From contig NZ_CP107928.1 in assembly GCF_036030735.1 (NCBI RefSeq), positions 5,146,001-5,210,000 on the forward strand: a DNA stretch of 64,000 nucleotides, read 5' to 3'. The stretch comes from Streptomyces sp. NBC_00425. GTDB taxonomy: Bacteria; Actinomycetota; Actinomycetes; Streptomycetales; Streptomycetaceae. The notes under the pieces are model-generated. The model was not told the DNA's origin. It ran no database searches and saw only the letters and a list, made by a program, of their open reading frames with translations. Below, piece after piece: positions 9,334-18,527 of this stretch. The translations under genes and the position numbers were made by a program. Position 1 is the first letter of the stretch, and the number at the start of each line of letters is the position of its first letter.

Positions 9334-9413
9334 ATTGCCTCCGACCGGCTTTCACCGATCGGCGCGAGCACCAGCCTACCTGATCCACAACAGTGGTCGG
9401 ATCGGCGGTGCAG

Positions 9414-9485
9414 AGCGGGTGACAGGAATTGCACACTGCGCCTTCCCCCTGGAAGGGGGATGTTCTACTACTGAACTACACCCGC
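9414..9485 (-). tRNA. tRNA-Gly(TCC)
   Basis: Cloverleaf with acceptor GCGGGTG/CACCCGC, anticodon loop CTTCCAG (anticodon TCC) and T-loop TTCCTGT-like arm. CCA is not encoded, unlike the neighbouring Gly(GCC) gene 81 bases downstream, with which it is probably co-transcribed. Confidence 0.94.
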
Positions 9486-9622
9486 GTGTACTCCGTGAGC
9501 TGGGCCTTTCGGCCTCGCCCGGCGGCGTGCTCCAGACTCTAGCTGACCGGGAGGGGTGCAGCGCAAGTCGGTTCCCGCCGAGGGCGGGTGACCGGCCGTC
9601 GGCCCAGCACTCGGGGCGGAGC

Positions 9623-9940
9623 TCACTGAGCGTCGGCGAACGCCTCGTAGACCTTCTTGGGGATGCGGCCGCGGGCCGGCACGTCCATCTTGTTGGCCTG
9701 GGCCCAGGCGCGGACGGCGGCGGGGTCGGGGGCGACCTCCGTCTGCTTGTACGCCTTGCCGGACCTCGACCGCTTGCGGCCGGCGTCCACGTAGGGCGCG
9801 AGCGCCTTACGCAGTTTCTCGGCATTGCCTTCATTCAGGTCGATCTCGTACGACTTGCCGTCGAGCCCGAAGGCGATCGTTTCCGCCGCTTCCGAGCCGT
9901 CGATGTCGTCAAAGAGAGTGACCACGACCTTCTGCGCCAC
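9623..9940 (-). CDS. lsr2: Lsr2-family nucleoid-associated silencing protein
   Basis: 105 residues with the Lsr2 signature start (AQKVVVTLFDDIDG). An N-terminal oligomerisation domain (about 1-55), a basic linker (RKRSRSGKAYK) and a C-terminal DNA-binding domain with the AT-hook-like ARGRIP (89-94) follow family order. Lsr2 is the actinobacterial functional counterpart of H-NS, binding AT-rich minor grooves and silencing foreign or specialised genes. The start is GTG at 9940. The upstream 360 bases are AT-rich for this genome, which would suit autoregulation (inference). Confidence 0.95.
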   Translation of the reverse strand: MAQKVVVTLFDDIDGSEAAETIAFGLDGKSYEIDLNEGNAEKLRKALAPYVDAGRKRSRSGKAYKQTEVAPDPAAVRAWAQANKMDVPARGRIPKKVYEAFADAQ

Positions 9941-10303
9941 GAATATCGGTCCCTTCGTGCGACAGCTCTGCGATGACGTGCCAAGACGCCACGGAGATGT
10001 CGACTGTTCGCCTGTTATGGGGCAAAGTATCGGCTATTGACAATTCATTTGTACAGTGCCCGGCATTGCAATGTGAAGCCCGACTAAATCTGTCCGCGTG
10101 TCCCGGGGCAATAGGGAACGCGGACGCACCCCGGATCTTTCCCTGAAATTTTCACGAAGGCACTGGTCCGATACCTGATCGTGATGGCGCTCACGTACTT
10201 TCCTACAACTCTACTCGCGTAGAAATTTTGTACGGGTAGTCTGAAGACACCTGTTGGAGACACCTGCAGGAGCCTGCTCAGCACCACACCACCGGGAGTG
10301 CCA
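9941..10303. promoter_or_regulatory. AT-rich divergent region between lsr2 and purS
   Basis: Holds no gene. It includes TTGACA at 10037, a long imperfect hairpin at 10092-10125 (arms GTCCGCGT/ACGCGGAC with an inner TCCC/GGGA), two GAAATTTT copies (about 10146 and 10217) and a CTAC-TCGC-GTAG inverted repeat followed by TACGGGTAGTCT, a plausible -10 area for purS. Base composition is clearly more AT-rich than its surroundings. Confidence 0.55.
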
Positions 10304-10576
10304 GTGGCACGCGTCGTAGTCGACGTCATGCTCAAGCCGGAGATCCTCGACCCCCAGGGCCAGGCGGTGCAGCGCGCACTGCCGCGGCTGGGTTTCGAAG
10401 GCATCTCCGACGTACGTCAGGGAAAGCGATTCGAACTGGAAGTTGACGGGCCGGTCGACGAGGCCGCCCTCGCCCGCATCCACGATCTTGCGGAATCCTT
10501 CCTCGCCAACACCGTGATCGAGGACTTCACGGTCCGGGTCGAGTCGGAAGAAGCCGTCGCGGGGGCCGCGAAGTGA
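10304..10576 (+). CDS. purS: FGAM synthetase subunit PurS
   Basis: 90 residues ([18 protein letters not shown]...), the small bridging subunit of the three-part phosphoribosylformylglycinamidine synthase PurSQL. The GTG at 10304 is chosen over the in-frame GTG at 10298: GGGAG at 10294-10298 is well spaced for 10304 and too close for 10298, and PurS proteins normally begin M-A-R-V. Its stop overlaps the purQ start (GTGA), so the three genes form a coupled operon. Confidence 0.95.
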   Translation: MARVVVDVMLKPEILDPQGQAVQRALPRLGFEGISDVRQGKRFELEVDGPVDEAALARIHDLAESFLANTVIEDFTVRVESEEAVAGAAK

Positions 10577-11277
10577 CCGCTCGTATTGGCGTCGTCACTT
10601 TTCCCGGCAGCCTCGACGACCGGGACACCCAGCGCGCGATCCGCCTCGCGGGCGCCGAGCCCGTCGCCCTGTGGCACAAGGACAAGAACCTCCACCAGGT
10701 CGACGCCGTGGTGCTGTGCGGCGGTTTCTCCTACGGCGACTATCTGCGGGCGGGCGCCATCGCGCGATTCTCCCCCGTGATGGAGCCCCTCATCGAGCAG
10801 GCGAAGGCCGGTCTGCCGGTCCTCGGCATCTGCAACGGCTTCCAGATCCTCACCGAGGCCCACCTGCTCCCGGGCGCGATGCTCGGCAACGACCACCTCC
10901 ACTTCATCTGCCGCGACCAGAAGCTGCGGGTGGAGAACGCGGAGACCGCCTGGACCACCGACTACACGGCCGGCCAGGAGATCCACATCCCGCTGAAGAA
11001 CATGGACGGCCGGTACGTCGCCGACGAGTACACCCTCGACAAGCTCGAGGCCGAGGGCCGGGTCGCCTTCCGCTACCTGGCCCGCGACGGAGTCGCCGAT
11101 GAGCGGGGCAACCCCAACGGCTCGCTCCGTGACATCGCCGGCATCAGCAACGAGGCCGGCAACGTCGTCGGCCTGATGCCGCACCCGGAGCACGCCGTGG
11201 AACCCCTCGTCGGGTCCGGCCGCACCGACGGTCTCCCGTTCTTCACCTCGATCCTCAAGAAGCTGGTCAACGCATGA
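10573..11277 (+). CDS. purQ: FGAM synthetase glutaminase subunit PurQ
   Basis: 234 residues. Class I glutamine amidotransferase that supplies ammonia to PurL. The triad is complete: Cys87 in GICNGFQ, His204 and Glu206 in HPEH. GTG start overlaps purS by four bases, and its TGA overlaps the purL ATG (ATGA). Together with PurS and PurL it converts FGAR to FGAM, step four of de novo purine synthesis. Confidence 0.97.
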   Translation: MTARIGVVTFPGSLDDRDTQRAIRLAGAEPVALWHKDKNLHQVDAVVLCGGFSYGDYLRAGAIARFSPVMEPLIEQAKAGLPVLGICNGFQILTEAHLLPGAMLGNDHLHFICRDQKLRVENAETAWTTDYTAGQEIHIPLKNMDGRYVADEYTLDKLEAEGRVAFRYLARDGVADERGNPNGSLRDIAGISNEAGNVVGLMPHPEHAVEPLVGSGRTDGLPFFTSILKKLVNA

Positions 11278-13532
11278 GCCGGACGCCTCTGGACACGGTC
11301 GAGCACGCGACCGAGACCCCCGACGTCGAGCTGCCCTGGGCCGAACTCGGCCTGAAGAAGGACGAGTACGAGCGCGTCGTGGAGATCCTCGGCCGCCGGC
11401 CCACCGGCGCCGAGCTCGCCATGTACTCCGTCATGTGGTCCGAGCACTGCTCGTACAAGTCCTCCAAGGTGCACCTGCGCCAGTTCGGCGAGAAGGCCCC
11501 GCAGTCGGACGCGCTGCTCGTCGGCATCGGTGAGAACGCCGGCGTCGTCGACGTCGGCCAGGGTTACGCGGTCACCTTCAAGGTCGAGTCGCACAACCAC
11601 CCGTCCTACGTGGAGCCCTACCAGGGCGCGGCCACCGGCGTCGGCGGCATCGTGCGCGACATCATCGCGATGGGCGCGCGCCCGGTCGCGGTCGTGGACC
11701 CGCTGCGCTTCGGCGCGGCCGACCACCCCGACACCAAGCGCGTCCTGCCGGGCGTCGTCGCGGGCATCGGCGGCTACGGCAACTGCCTGGGCCTGCCGAA
11801 CATCGGCGGCGAGGTCGTCTTCGACGCCTGTTACCAGGGCAACCCGCTGGTCAACGCCGGCGCCATCGGCGTGATGCGGCACGAGGACATCCACCTCGCG
11901 AAGGCGTCCGGCGCGGGCAACAAGGTCATCCTCTACGGGGCCCGGACCGGTGGCGACGGCATCGGCGGCGCGTCGATCCTGGCCTCCGAGACCTTCGACG
12001 ACGCCAAGCCGTCGAAGCGCCCGGCCGTCCAGGTCGGCGACCCCTTCCAGGAGAAGCTCCTCATCGAGTGCACCCTGGAGGCCTTCAGGGAGAAGCTGGT
12101 CGTCGGCATCCAGGACCTCGGTGCGGCCGGTCTGTCCTGCGCCACGTCCGAGCTCGCCTCCAACGGCTCCGGCGGCATGCGCGTCACGCTGGACGACGTA
12201 CCGCTTCGCGACTCCACGCTCTCGCCCGAGGAGATCCTCATGAGCGAGTCGCAGGAACGCATGTGCGCGGTCGTCGAGCCGGCGAAGGTCGACCGGTTCC
12301 TCGAGATCTGCGACAAGTGGGACGTCATCGCCACCGTGATCGGCGAGGTGACCGACGGCGACCGCCTCGAGATCTACTGGCACGGCGGCAAGATCGTCGA
12401 CGTCGACCCGCGCACCGTCGCCCACGACGGCCCGGTCTACGAGCGTCCCTACGCCCGCCCGGACTGGCAGGACGCCCTCCAGGCCGACGACGCGAACAAG
12501 CTGCCGCGGCCGACCACGGGCGAGGAGCTGAAGGACCAGGTCCTGAAGCTGGTGTCCTCCCCGAACCAGGCGTCCAAGAAGTGGATCACCTCGCAGTACG
12601 ACCACTTCGTGCAGGGCAACACCGTCCTCGCGCAGCCCGAGGACTCGGGCATGATCCGCATCGACGAGGAGAGCGGCCTCGGCGTCGCCATCGCGACCGA
12701 CGGCAACGGCCGGTACGCCAAGCTCGACCCGTACGCGGGCGCGCAGCTGGCCCTCTCCGAGGCGTACCGCAACGTGGCGACGACCGGCGCCAAGCCGCTC
12801 GCCGTCTCCGACTGCCTGAACTTCGGCTCGCCCGAGGACCCGGCGGTGATGTGGCAGTTCGCGGAGGCCATCCGCGGCCTCGCCGACGCCTGCCTGCAGC
12901 TGGGCACCCCGGTGACCGGCGGCAACGTCTCCCTGTACAACCAGACGGGCGAGGCGGCCATCCACCCGACCCCGGTCGTGGCGGTCCTGGGCGTCATCGA
13001 CGACGTGGCCCGGCGCACGCCGGTCGCCTTCCAGGAGGAGGGCCAGCTGCTCTACCTCCTCGGCGACACCCGTGAGGAGTTCGGCGGCTCGGCCTGGTCC
13101 CAGGTCGTCCACGACCACCTGGGCGGTCTGCCCCCGAAGGTCGACCTGGAGCGTGAGCGGCTGCTCGCCGAGATCCTGATCTCCGCCTCCCGTGACGGCA
13201 TGATCGACTCCGCGCACGACCTGTCGGACGGCGGTCTGGTCCAGGCGGTCGTCGAGTCGGCGCTGCTCGGCGGCAAGGGTGCGCGGCTGGTCGTCCCGGA
13301 CGGGCTCGACGCCTTCACGCTCCTGTTCTCCGAGTCGGCGGGACGTGCCGTGGTGGCGGTCCCGCGGTCCGAGGAGCTCCGCTTCAACGACATGTGCGGG
13401 GCGCGCGGTCTGCCCGTCACCCGCATCGGCGTCGTGGACGGCGACACGGTCGAGCTCCAGGGCGAGTTCGAGCTGTCCCTGGAGGAGCTGCGCAAGGCCC
13501 ACGAGGACACCCTCCCGGCGCTCTTCGCGTAA
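11274..13532 (+). CDS. purL: FGAM synthetase large subunit PurL
   Basis: 752 residues, the small-form PurL that works with separate PurS and PurQ. It has the [11 protein letters not shown] motif (55-65, with the likely catalytic His58), two AIR-synthetase-like halves and the ATP-binding [13 protein letters not shown] and [10 protein letters not shown] motifs. It binds FGAR and ATP and takes ammonia from PurQ. Last gene of the operon, followed by a hairpin terminator. Confidence 0.98.
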   Translation: MSRTPLDTVEHATETPDVELPWAELGLKKDEYERVVEILGRRPTGAELAMYSVMWSEHCSYKSSKVHLRQFGEKAPQSDALLVGIGENAGVVDVGQGYAVTFKVESHNHPSYVEPYQGAATGVGGIVRDIIAMGARPVAVVDPLRFGAADHPDTKRVLPGVVAGIGGYGNCLGLPNIGGEVVFDACYQGNPLVNAGAIGVMRHEDIHLAKASGAGNKVILYGARTGGDGIGGASILASETFDDAKPSKRPAVQVGDPFQEKLLIECTLEAFREKLVVGIQDLGAAGLSCATSELASNGSGGMRVTLDDVPLRDSTLSPEEILMSESQERMCAVVEPAKVDRFLEICDKWDVIATVIGEVTDGDRLEIYWHGGKIVDVDPRTVAHDGPVYERPYARPDWQDALQADDANKLPRPTTGEELKDQVLKLVSSPNQASKKWITSQYDHFVQGNTVLAQPEDSGMIRIDEESGLGVAIATDGNGRYAKLDPYAGAQLALSEAYRNVATTGAKPLAVSDCLNFGSPEDPAVMWQFAEAIRGLADACLQLGTPVTGGNVSLYNQTGEAAIHPTPVVAVLGVIDDVARRTPVAFQEEGQLLYLLGDTREEFGGSAWSQVVHDHLGGLPPKVDLERERLLAEILISASRDGMIDSAHDLSDGGLVQAVVESALLGGKGARLVVPDGLDAFTLLFSESAGRAVVAVPRSEELRFNDMCGARGLPVTRIGVVDGDTVELQGEFELSLEELRKAHEDTLPALFA

Positions 13533-13556
13533 GCACCTGCGGCACCCGTACGAGTG

Positions 13557-13588
13557 AAGGCCTCGCCCGTTCCCACGGGCGGGGCCTT
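13557..13588 (+). terminator. Terminator after purSQL
   Basis: Stem AAGGCCTCGCCCGT/ACGGGCGGGGCCTT around a short TCCC loop, 25 bases after the purL stop. Confidence 0.8.
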
Positions 13589-13670
13589 CCCCGTGGCCGG
13601 AGCGAGGTGGCGCACCCGCGCGCGGGCCGGGGCGGCCCCGGTGTCAGCGGCGGCCGCTAGGCTCGCCGTC

Positions 13671-14468
13671 ATGCCTCCGGCCAAGAAGCGCGCCCGCGCC
13701 TACGACCCCGCCAGGACCCGTTCCGCGGTGACGGCCCAGTTCGGGAACGTGCGGCGGGCCGTGGGCTCCCTGACGCCCGAGCAGCTCGCGCTGCCCACGC
13801 GGCTGCCGGGCTGGACCGTACGGGAGCTGGCCGCGCACGTGACCATGGCGGTGGAGACCGTCAGCCGCAACATCGACCGGGACGAACCGGCGAAGGCGCA
13901 GCTCACGCTCCTGCAGTGGCCGTTCGCCACCGCCGCCCGCGCCGCCGACATCGGCGACGGCACCCGGGAGCTCGCCGCGGCCGAACCCGATCTGGACGCC
14001 CTCTTCGCCCGCACCGAGGAGCGCTTCGCCGCCGCCCTCGCCGCCGTCCCCGGGGACCGGCTGCTGGCCGCCCGCACCGGCGCCATGAGCCTGGCCGACT
14101 GTCTCGTCACCCGCACGGTCGAGCTGGTCGTGCACACCGACGACCTGAACGCGGCCGTCCCCGGTCTGGACGTTCCGTACGACCGCCAGGCGCTCGCCGC
14201 CGCCACCCGGCTCCTCGCCGACGCCCTCGCCGCCAAGGCGCCCGGCGGCGCGACCGAGGTGCGGATCCCGCCGTACGCCGTCGTGCAGTGCGTCGAGGGC
14301 CCCCGGCACACCCGGGGCACCCCGCCCAACGTCGTCGAGACCGACCCGCTGACCTGGATCCGGCTGGCCGCCGGCCGGACGACCTGGGAGGACGCCGTCC
14401 AGCAGGCGAAGGTCGCGGCGAGCGGCGAGCGGGCGGACCTCGCGGCGCTGCTCCCCCTGATGGCCTGA
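13671..14468 (+). CDS. Mycothiol-dependent maleylpyruvate isomerase-like / sterol-carrier-domain protein
   Basis: 265 residues. N-terminal DinB-like helical bundle (about 20-165) with LPGWTVRELAAHV and ELVVHTDDL, the pattern of actinobacterial mycothiol-dependent metalloenzymes (His in AAHV; Glu and His in VELVVHTDD as metal-ligand candidates). The C-terminal ~90 residues resemble the bacterial sterol-carrier-like domain. The ATG at 13671 is preferred because earlier in-frame codons run through the purL terminator. No RBS is obvious and TAGGCT lies about 13 bases upstream, so a leaderless message is possible. The substrate is unknown. Confidence 0.85.
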   Translation: MPPAKKRARAYDPARTRSAVTAQFGNVRRAVGSLTPEQLALPTRLPGWTVRELAAHVTMAVETVSRNIDRDEPAKAQLTLLQWPFATAARAADIGDGTRELAAAEPDLDALFARTEERFAAALAAVPGDRLLAARTGAMSLADCLVTRTVELVVHTDDLNAAVPGLDVPYDRQALAAATRLLADALAAKAPGGATEVRIPPYAVVQCVEGPRHTRGTPPNVVETDPLTWIRLAAGRTTWEDAVQQAKVAASGERADLAALLPLMA

Positions 14469-14517
14469 ACCCGGCCCGGGACGGAACCGACCACCCCACC
14501 CGTCCCGTCGAACCGGC

Positions 14518-15003
14518 ATGTCCAGGCAGACGCACAGCCCCACGCACGCGCACCCGTACCGGCGCCGCACGGCGTTGGCCGCCGCCGTCCTGCTCGTCCC
14601 GCTCGCCGCGGCCTGCGGCGGCGAGAAGGCGGGCGAACAGCCCGGCAGCGGGGAGCTGCGCGCCGAGCAGCCCGTCGCCGGGGTGCGGTGGAACGTCGAC
14701 AGCGTGAGCGTCGACGGGGCCGTCCAGCAGGCCCCGTCCGGCGCGTACGTCGAGATCGAGGACGGCAGGGCGACGGGCAATTACGGTTGCAACCACTTCA
14801 CCGCGAAGGCCGCCGTGCAGGGCGACCGCGTCCGGTTCAGCGAGGCGCGGTCGACCAGGATGGCCTGCGAGAAGCAGCCCATGGCGTTCGAGCGCACGCT
14901 GGCCGCCACGCTCGCCGACGGGACCCTCACCGCCGAGGTCGACGGCGCCACGCTGACCCTCGGCACGGCCGACGGCGACCAGGTCCGACTGACCGGAAAA
15001 TGA
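14518..15003 (+). CDS. META-domain lipoprotein
   Basis: 161 residues. A lipoprotein signal peptide (RRRT, a hydrophobic stretch, then lipobox LAAAC with Cys about residue 34) precedes a META/HslJ-like domain: GVRWNVDSV, GNYGCNHFTAKA and STRMACEKQPMAFE, with the usual pair of conserved cysteines. Proteins of this kind are exported and anchored to the outer face of the membrane; the role is unknown. It starts 49 bases after the preceding gene, so the two may be co-transcribed. Confidence 0.9.
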   Translation: MSRQTHSPTHAHPYRRRTALAAAVLLVPLAAACGGEKAGEQPGSGELRAEQPVAGVRWNVDSVSVDGAVQQAPSGAYVEIEDGRATGNYGCNHFTAKAAVQGDRVRFSEARSTRMACEKQPMAFERTLAATLADGTLTAEVDGATLTLGTADGDQVRLTGK

Positions 15004-15199
15004 GACCCGGCCGGCGTCCGGGGCCCCTATTGGTGTGCGACAGCTCACTCATGCCCGCGTGGCGGCCGCCCGCCCGGCCGCCGCCGTGACCCGCCCGATC
15101 CCGGAGTGGATCACCAAAACCTGTCCCTGACCAGCGTAAACACGTTGATCATGGGTGGTGTGGCCGACCGGTGATCCAGTTACCGGCGGGTATCGCCAA

Positions 15200-15236
15200 T
15201 TCGGACCAGTGGTCGATCTCGCCTACACTCGGTGGC
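15200..15236 (+). promoter_or_regulatory. Probable leaderless promoter of purF
   Basis: A TACACT -10 hexamer (15224-15229) ends seven bases before the GTG start at 15237, so transcription would begin at or next to the start codon. No Shine-Dalgarno sequence is present in that interval. The -35 (TTCGGA near 15200) is weak. Confidence 0.55.
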
Positions 15237-16763
15237 GTGCCACGTGGTGACGGTCGACTCAGTCATGATCTGCTCCCCGGTGAGAAGGGCCCCCAGGACG
15301 CATGCGGCGTCTTCGGTGTCTGGGCTCCCGGTGAAGAGGTCGCCAAGCTCACTTACTTCGGGCTCTACGCCCTACAGCATCGAGGTCAGGAATCCGCGGG
15401 GATCGCGGTCAGCAACGGCTCGCAGATCCTCGTCTTCAAGGACATGGGCCTGGTGTCCCAGGTCTTCGACGAGACCTCACTCGGTTCGCTCCAGGGTCAC
15501 ATCGCGGTCGGTCACGCCCGCTACTCGACCACCGGCGCCTCCGTGTGGGAGAACGCCCAGCCGACGTTCCGCGCCACCGCGCACGGTTCGATCGCGCTCG
15601 GTCACAACGGAAACCTCGTCAACACCGCCCAGCTCGCCGAGATGGTCGCCGACCTGCCCAAGCAGGAGGGCCGCACCCCGCGCGTAGCGGCGACCAACGA
15701 CACCGACCTGCTCACCGCGCTCCTCGCGGCGCAGGTCGACGAGGACGGCACGCCGCTGACCATCGAGGAGGCCGCCCATCAGGTCCTCCCGCAGGTCAAG
15801 GGCGCCTTCTCGCTCGTCTTCATGGACGAGCACACGCTCTACGCGGGCCGCGACCCCCAGGGCATCCGCCCGCTGGTCCTCGGCCGGCTCGAGCGTGGCT
15901 GGGTGGTCGCCTCCGAGTCCGCCGCGCTCGACATCTGCGGGGCGAGCTACGTCCGCGAGATCGAGCCGGGCGAGTTCGTCGCCATCGACGAGAACGGCTT
16001 GCGGACCTCGCGGTTCGCGGAAGCGAAGCCCAAGGGCTGTGTCTTCGAGTACGTGTACCTGGCTCGTCCGGACACCGACATCGCCGGACGGAACGTGTAC
16101 CTCTCCCGGGTGGAGATGGGCCGCAAGCTCGCCAAGGAAGCGCCGGTCGACGCCGATCTCGTCATAGCGACACCGGAGTCCGGCACCCCCGCCGCCATCG
16201 GCTACGCGGAGGCGTCCGGCATCCCCTTCGGCGCCGGCCTGGTGAAGAACGCCTACGTCGGCCGGACGTTCATCCAGCCGTCGCAGACGATCCGGCAGCT
16301 GGGCATCCGCCTGAAGCTGAACCCGCTCAAGGAAGTCATCAAGGGCAAGCGCCTGGTCGTCGTCGACGACTCGATCGTGCGCGGCAACACCCAGCGGGCC
16401 CTGGTCCGCATGCTCCGTGAGGCGGGCGCGGCCGAGGTGCACATCCGCATCTCCTCGCCGCCCGTGAAGTGGCCCTGCTTCTTCGGCATCGACTTCGCCA
16501 CGCGCGCGGAGCTGATCGCCAACGGCATGACCATCGACGAGATCGGCACCTCCCTGGGCGCCGACTCGCTCTCGTACATCTCCATCGAAGGCATGATCGA
16601 GGCGACCACCATCGCCAAGCCGAACCTCTGCCGCGCCTGCTTCGACGGCGAGTACCCGATGGAGCTCCCCGATCCCGAACTGCTCGGCAAGCAGCTCCTG
16701 GAGACGGAGCTGGCCGCCGGTCCGGCCGCCACGGCCGCGGCCGACGCGATCCGCCGCCCGTAG
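15237..16763 (+). CDS. purF: Amidophosphoribosyltransferase PurF
   Basis: 508 residues from GTG at 15237. It catalyses the committed step: PRPP plus glutamine to phosphoribosylamine. It begins with a 22-residue propeptide; the nucleophile Cys23 (CGVFGVW) is expected to be exposed by self-processing. The phosphoribosyltransferase loop VVVDDSIVRGNT is intact. Cys268, Cys414, Cys465 and Cys468 (CRAC) match the arrangement of [4Fe-4S] ligands in the Bacillus-type enzyme. Earlier in-frame codons from 15171 lack family similarity and lie over the promoter. purM follows 44 bases downstream, likely in the same transcript. Confidence 0.97.
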   Translation: MPRGDGRLSHDLLPGEKGPQDACGVFGVWAPGEEVAKLTYFGLYALQHRGQESAGIAVSNGSQILVFKDMGLVSQVFDETSLGSLQGHIAVGHARYSTTGASVWENAQPTFRATAHGSIALGHNGNLVNTAQLAEMVADLPKQEGRTPRVAATNDTDLLTALLAAQVDEDGTPLTIEEAAHQVLPQVKGAFSLVFMDEHTLYAGRDPQGIRPLVLGRLERGWVVASESAALDICGASYVREIEPGEFVAIDENGLRTSRFAEAKPKGCVFEYVYLARPDTDIAGRNVYLSRVEMGRKLAKEAPVDADLVIATPESGTPAAIGYAEASGIPFGAGLVKNAYVGRTFIQPSQTIRQLGIRLKLNPLKEVIKGKRLVVVDDSIVRGNTQRALVRMLREAGAAEVHIRISSPPVKWPCFFGIDFATRAELIANGMTIDEIGTSLGADSLSYISIEGMIEATTIAKPNLCRACFDGEYPMELPDPELLGKQLLETELAAGPAATAAADAIRRP

Positions 16764-16807
16764 ACAGTCCGTCACACCTGCCGTACGACACGAAAGTTCT
16801 CACCGTC

Positions 16808-17875
16808 ATGTCTGAGACAACTGGTGCCAGCTACGCAGCTGCGGGCGTCGACATCGAAGCGGGCGACCGCGCCGTCGAGCTGATGAAGGAGTGGGTGAAG
16901 AAGACGCAGCGCCCCGAGGTCCTCGGCGGCCTCGGCGGCTTCGCCGGCCTCTTCGACGCCTCCGCCCTCAAGCGCTACGAGCGTCCCCTCCTCGCCTCCG
17001 CGACCGACGGCGTCGGCACGAAGGTCGACATCGCCCGCCGGCTGGGCGTCTACGACACCATCGGCCACGACCTGGTCGCCATGGTCATGGACGACATCGT
17101 GGTGTGCGGGGCCGAGCCGCTGTTCATGACCGACTACATCTGCGTCGGCAAGGTCCACCCCGAGCGCGTCGCCGCCATCGTCAAGGGCATCGCCGAGGGC
17201 TGTGTGCTCGCCGGCTGCGCCCTGGTCGGCGGTGAGACGGCCGAGCACCCGGGCCTCCTCGGCGAGGACGACTTCGACGTCGCCGGCGCCGGCACGGGCG
17301 TCGTCGAGGCCGACCGGCTGCTCGGCCCGGATCGCATCCGCACGGGTGACGCGGTGATCGCCATGGCTGCCTCCGGCCTTCACTCGAACGGGTACTCGCT
17401 GGTCCGGCACGTCCTGCTGAACCAGGCCGGCCTGTCCCTGGACGCGCGGATCGACGAGCTCGGCCGCACGCTCGGCGAGGAGCTCCTGGAGCCCACCAAG
17501 ATCTACTCGCTGGACTGCCTGGCCCTCACCCGCACCACGGACGTGCACGCCTTCTCGCACATCACGGGAGGCGGTCTCGCGGCCAACCTGGCCCGCGTGA
17601 TCCCGGACGGGCTGCACGCCGTCGTGGACCGCTCCACCTGGACCCCGGCCCCGATCTTCGACCTGGTCGGCAGGACCGGTTCGGTCGAGCGCCTGGAGCT
17701 GGAGAAGACGCTCAACATGAGCGTCGGCATGATGGCGATCGTGCCCGAGGAGTCGGCGGACGTCGCGCTCGCGACGCTGGCCGACCGCGGCGTCGAGGCC
17801 TGGATCGCCGGCGAGATCACCGAGCGCGGCGAGCACCAGACCGGCGCGGAGCTGGTCGGGGACTACGCCGCCTAG
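16808..17875 (+). CDS. purM: AIR synthetase PurM
   Basis: 355 residues. Phosphoribosylformylglycinamidine cyclo-ligase closes the imidazole ring (FGAM to AIR) with ATP. Signature stretches: SATDGVGTKVDIA, HDLVAMVMDDI, GGETAEHPG, GLHSNGYSLVR and HITGGGLAANLARV. The start is ATG at 16808 with only a weak GAAAG upstream, consistent with coupling to purF. A bidirectional terminator follows, and the next gene converges. Confidence 0.97.
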   Translation: MSETTGASYAAAGVDIEAGDRAVELMKEWVKKTQRPEVLGGLGGFAGLFDASALKRYERPLLASATDGVGTKVDIARRLGVYDTIGHDLVAMVMDDIVVCGAEPLFMTDYICVGKVHPERVAAIVKGIAEGCVLAGCALVGGETAEHPGLLGEDDFDVAGAGTGVVEADRLLGPDRIRTGDAVIAMAASGLHSNGYSLVRHVLLNQAGLSLDARIDELGRTLGEELLEPTKIYSLDCLALTRTTDVHAFSHITGGGLAANLARVIPDGLHAVVDRSTWTPAPIFDLVGRTGSVERLELEKTLNMSVGMMAIVPEESADVALATLADRGVEAWIAGEITERGEHQTGAELVGDYAA

Positions 17876-17913
17876 GACCGCCGGAGAGCCGGCGGCCACG
17901 CAGGCAGCACAAG

Positions 17914-17945
17914 ACCCGGTCGGTGACCGAAGTCACCGACCGGGT
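17914..17945. terminator. Bidirectional terminator between purM and the DUF3073 gene
   Basis: Perfect stem ACCCGGTCGGTGAC/GTCACCGACCGGGT with a four-base loop, centred between two converging genes. Confidence 0.85.
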
Positions 17946-17962
17946 GAGTGCTCAGTACAAGG

Positions 17963-18217
17963 TCAAGCGCCGCGACGGTGTTGCGAGGAGTCCTCGCCGT
18001 CATCCTCGTCATCGTCCCCGTACAGCTCGGCGTACCGGGCGTACGGGTCGTCGTCTTGCTCATCGTCATCATCCTCGAACGGTTGACCGTTCGGTGGAAT
18101 GTTCGATGGCGATGCGCCCAGCTCTTCGGCCAGACGCGAGAGATCTGTCCCGCCGCTGTTGTACTTCAGCTGGCGGGCGACCTTCGCTTGCTTGGCCTTG
18201 GCCCGGCCGCGCCCCAT
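17963..18217 (-). CDS. DUF3073 family protein
   Basis: 84 residues. Basic start MGRGRAKAKQAKVARQLKY, a short helical centre, then a very acidic tail (DDDDEQDDDP...YGDDDEDDGED). This is the DUF3073 pattern, a small actinobacterial family of unknown function usually found next to purM. The split charge suggests binding to nucleic acid or ribosomes, but that is only inference. ATG at 18217. Confidence 0.9.
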   Translation of the reverse strand: MGRGRAKAKQAKVARQLKYNSGGTDLSRLAEELGASPSNIPPNGQPFEDDDDEQDDDPYARYAELYGDDDEDDGEDSSQHRRGA

Positions 18218-18527
18218 GGCTCGACCCCCTCAACGACGGGGCTCGACGGCCCCAGGTTGACACGCGTTCATGATCCAGGACGGCCTCTCCATGGAGAGCC
18301 CGTCGTAGGGCTCCCACGGTACCTGAGCCCACGCCCGTACGGTACGTCGCCCGTACTACGCGCGTGTGCGCAGCACCCTTCGAGCGCCCCGTCCTCGCTG
18401 GTCAGTGGCGATTTTAACCACTTATCGGCGGGCGACCCGCCGGGAGGAGTGAGAGTTCTCTCTAACTTTCCACCGGTCGGTACCGCCGAAACCCTCGGAC
18501 GGGACGCCCTGAGGCCCCGCCGAAAGA
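18218..18527. promoter_or_regulatory. Upstream region of the DUF3073 gene
   Basis: 310 bases with no gene. It holds a GCGGGCGACCCGC hairpin near 18429 that could end the vdh message, and an inverted repeat AGTGG-N9-CCACT with an A/T core at 18404-18422 that could be an operator or lie in a promoter. Confidence 0.45.

Noticed and set aside
5077..9334. Integrated element with tRNA-Gly attL/attR
   Set aside because: No integrase, excisionase or replication gene lies between the tRNA copies, and codon use and GC look native.
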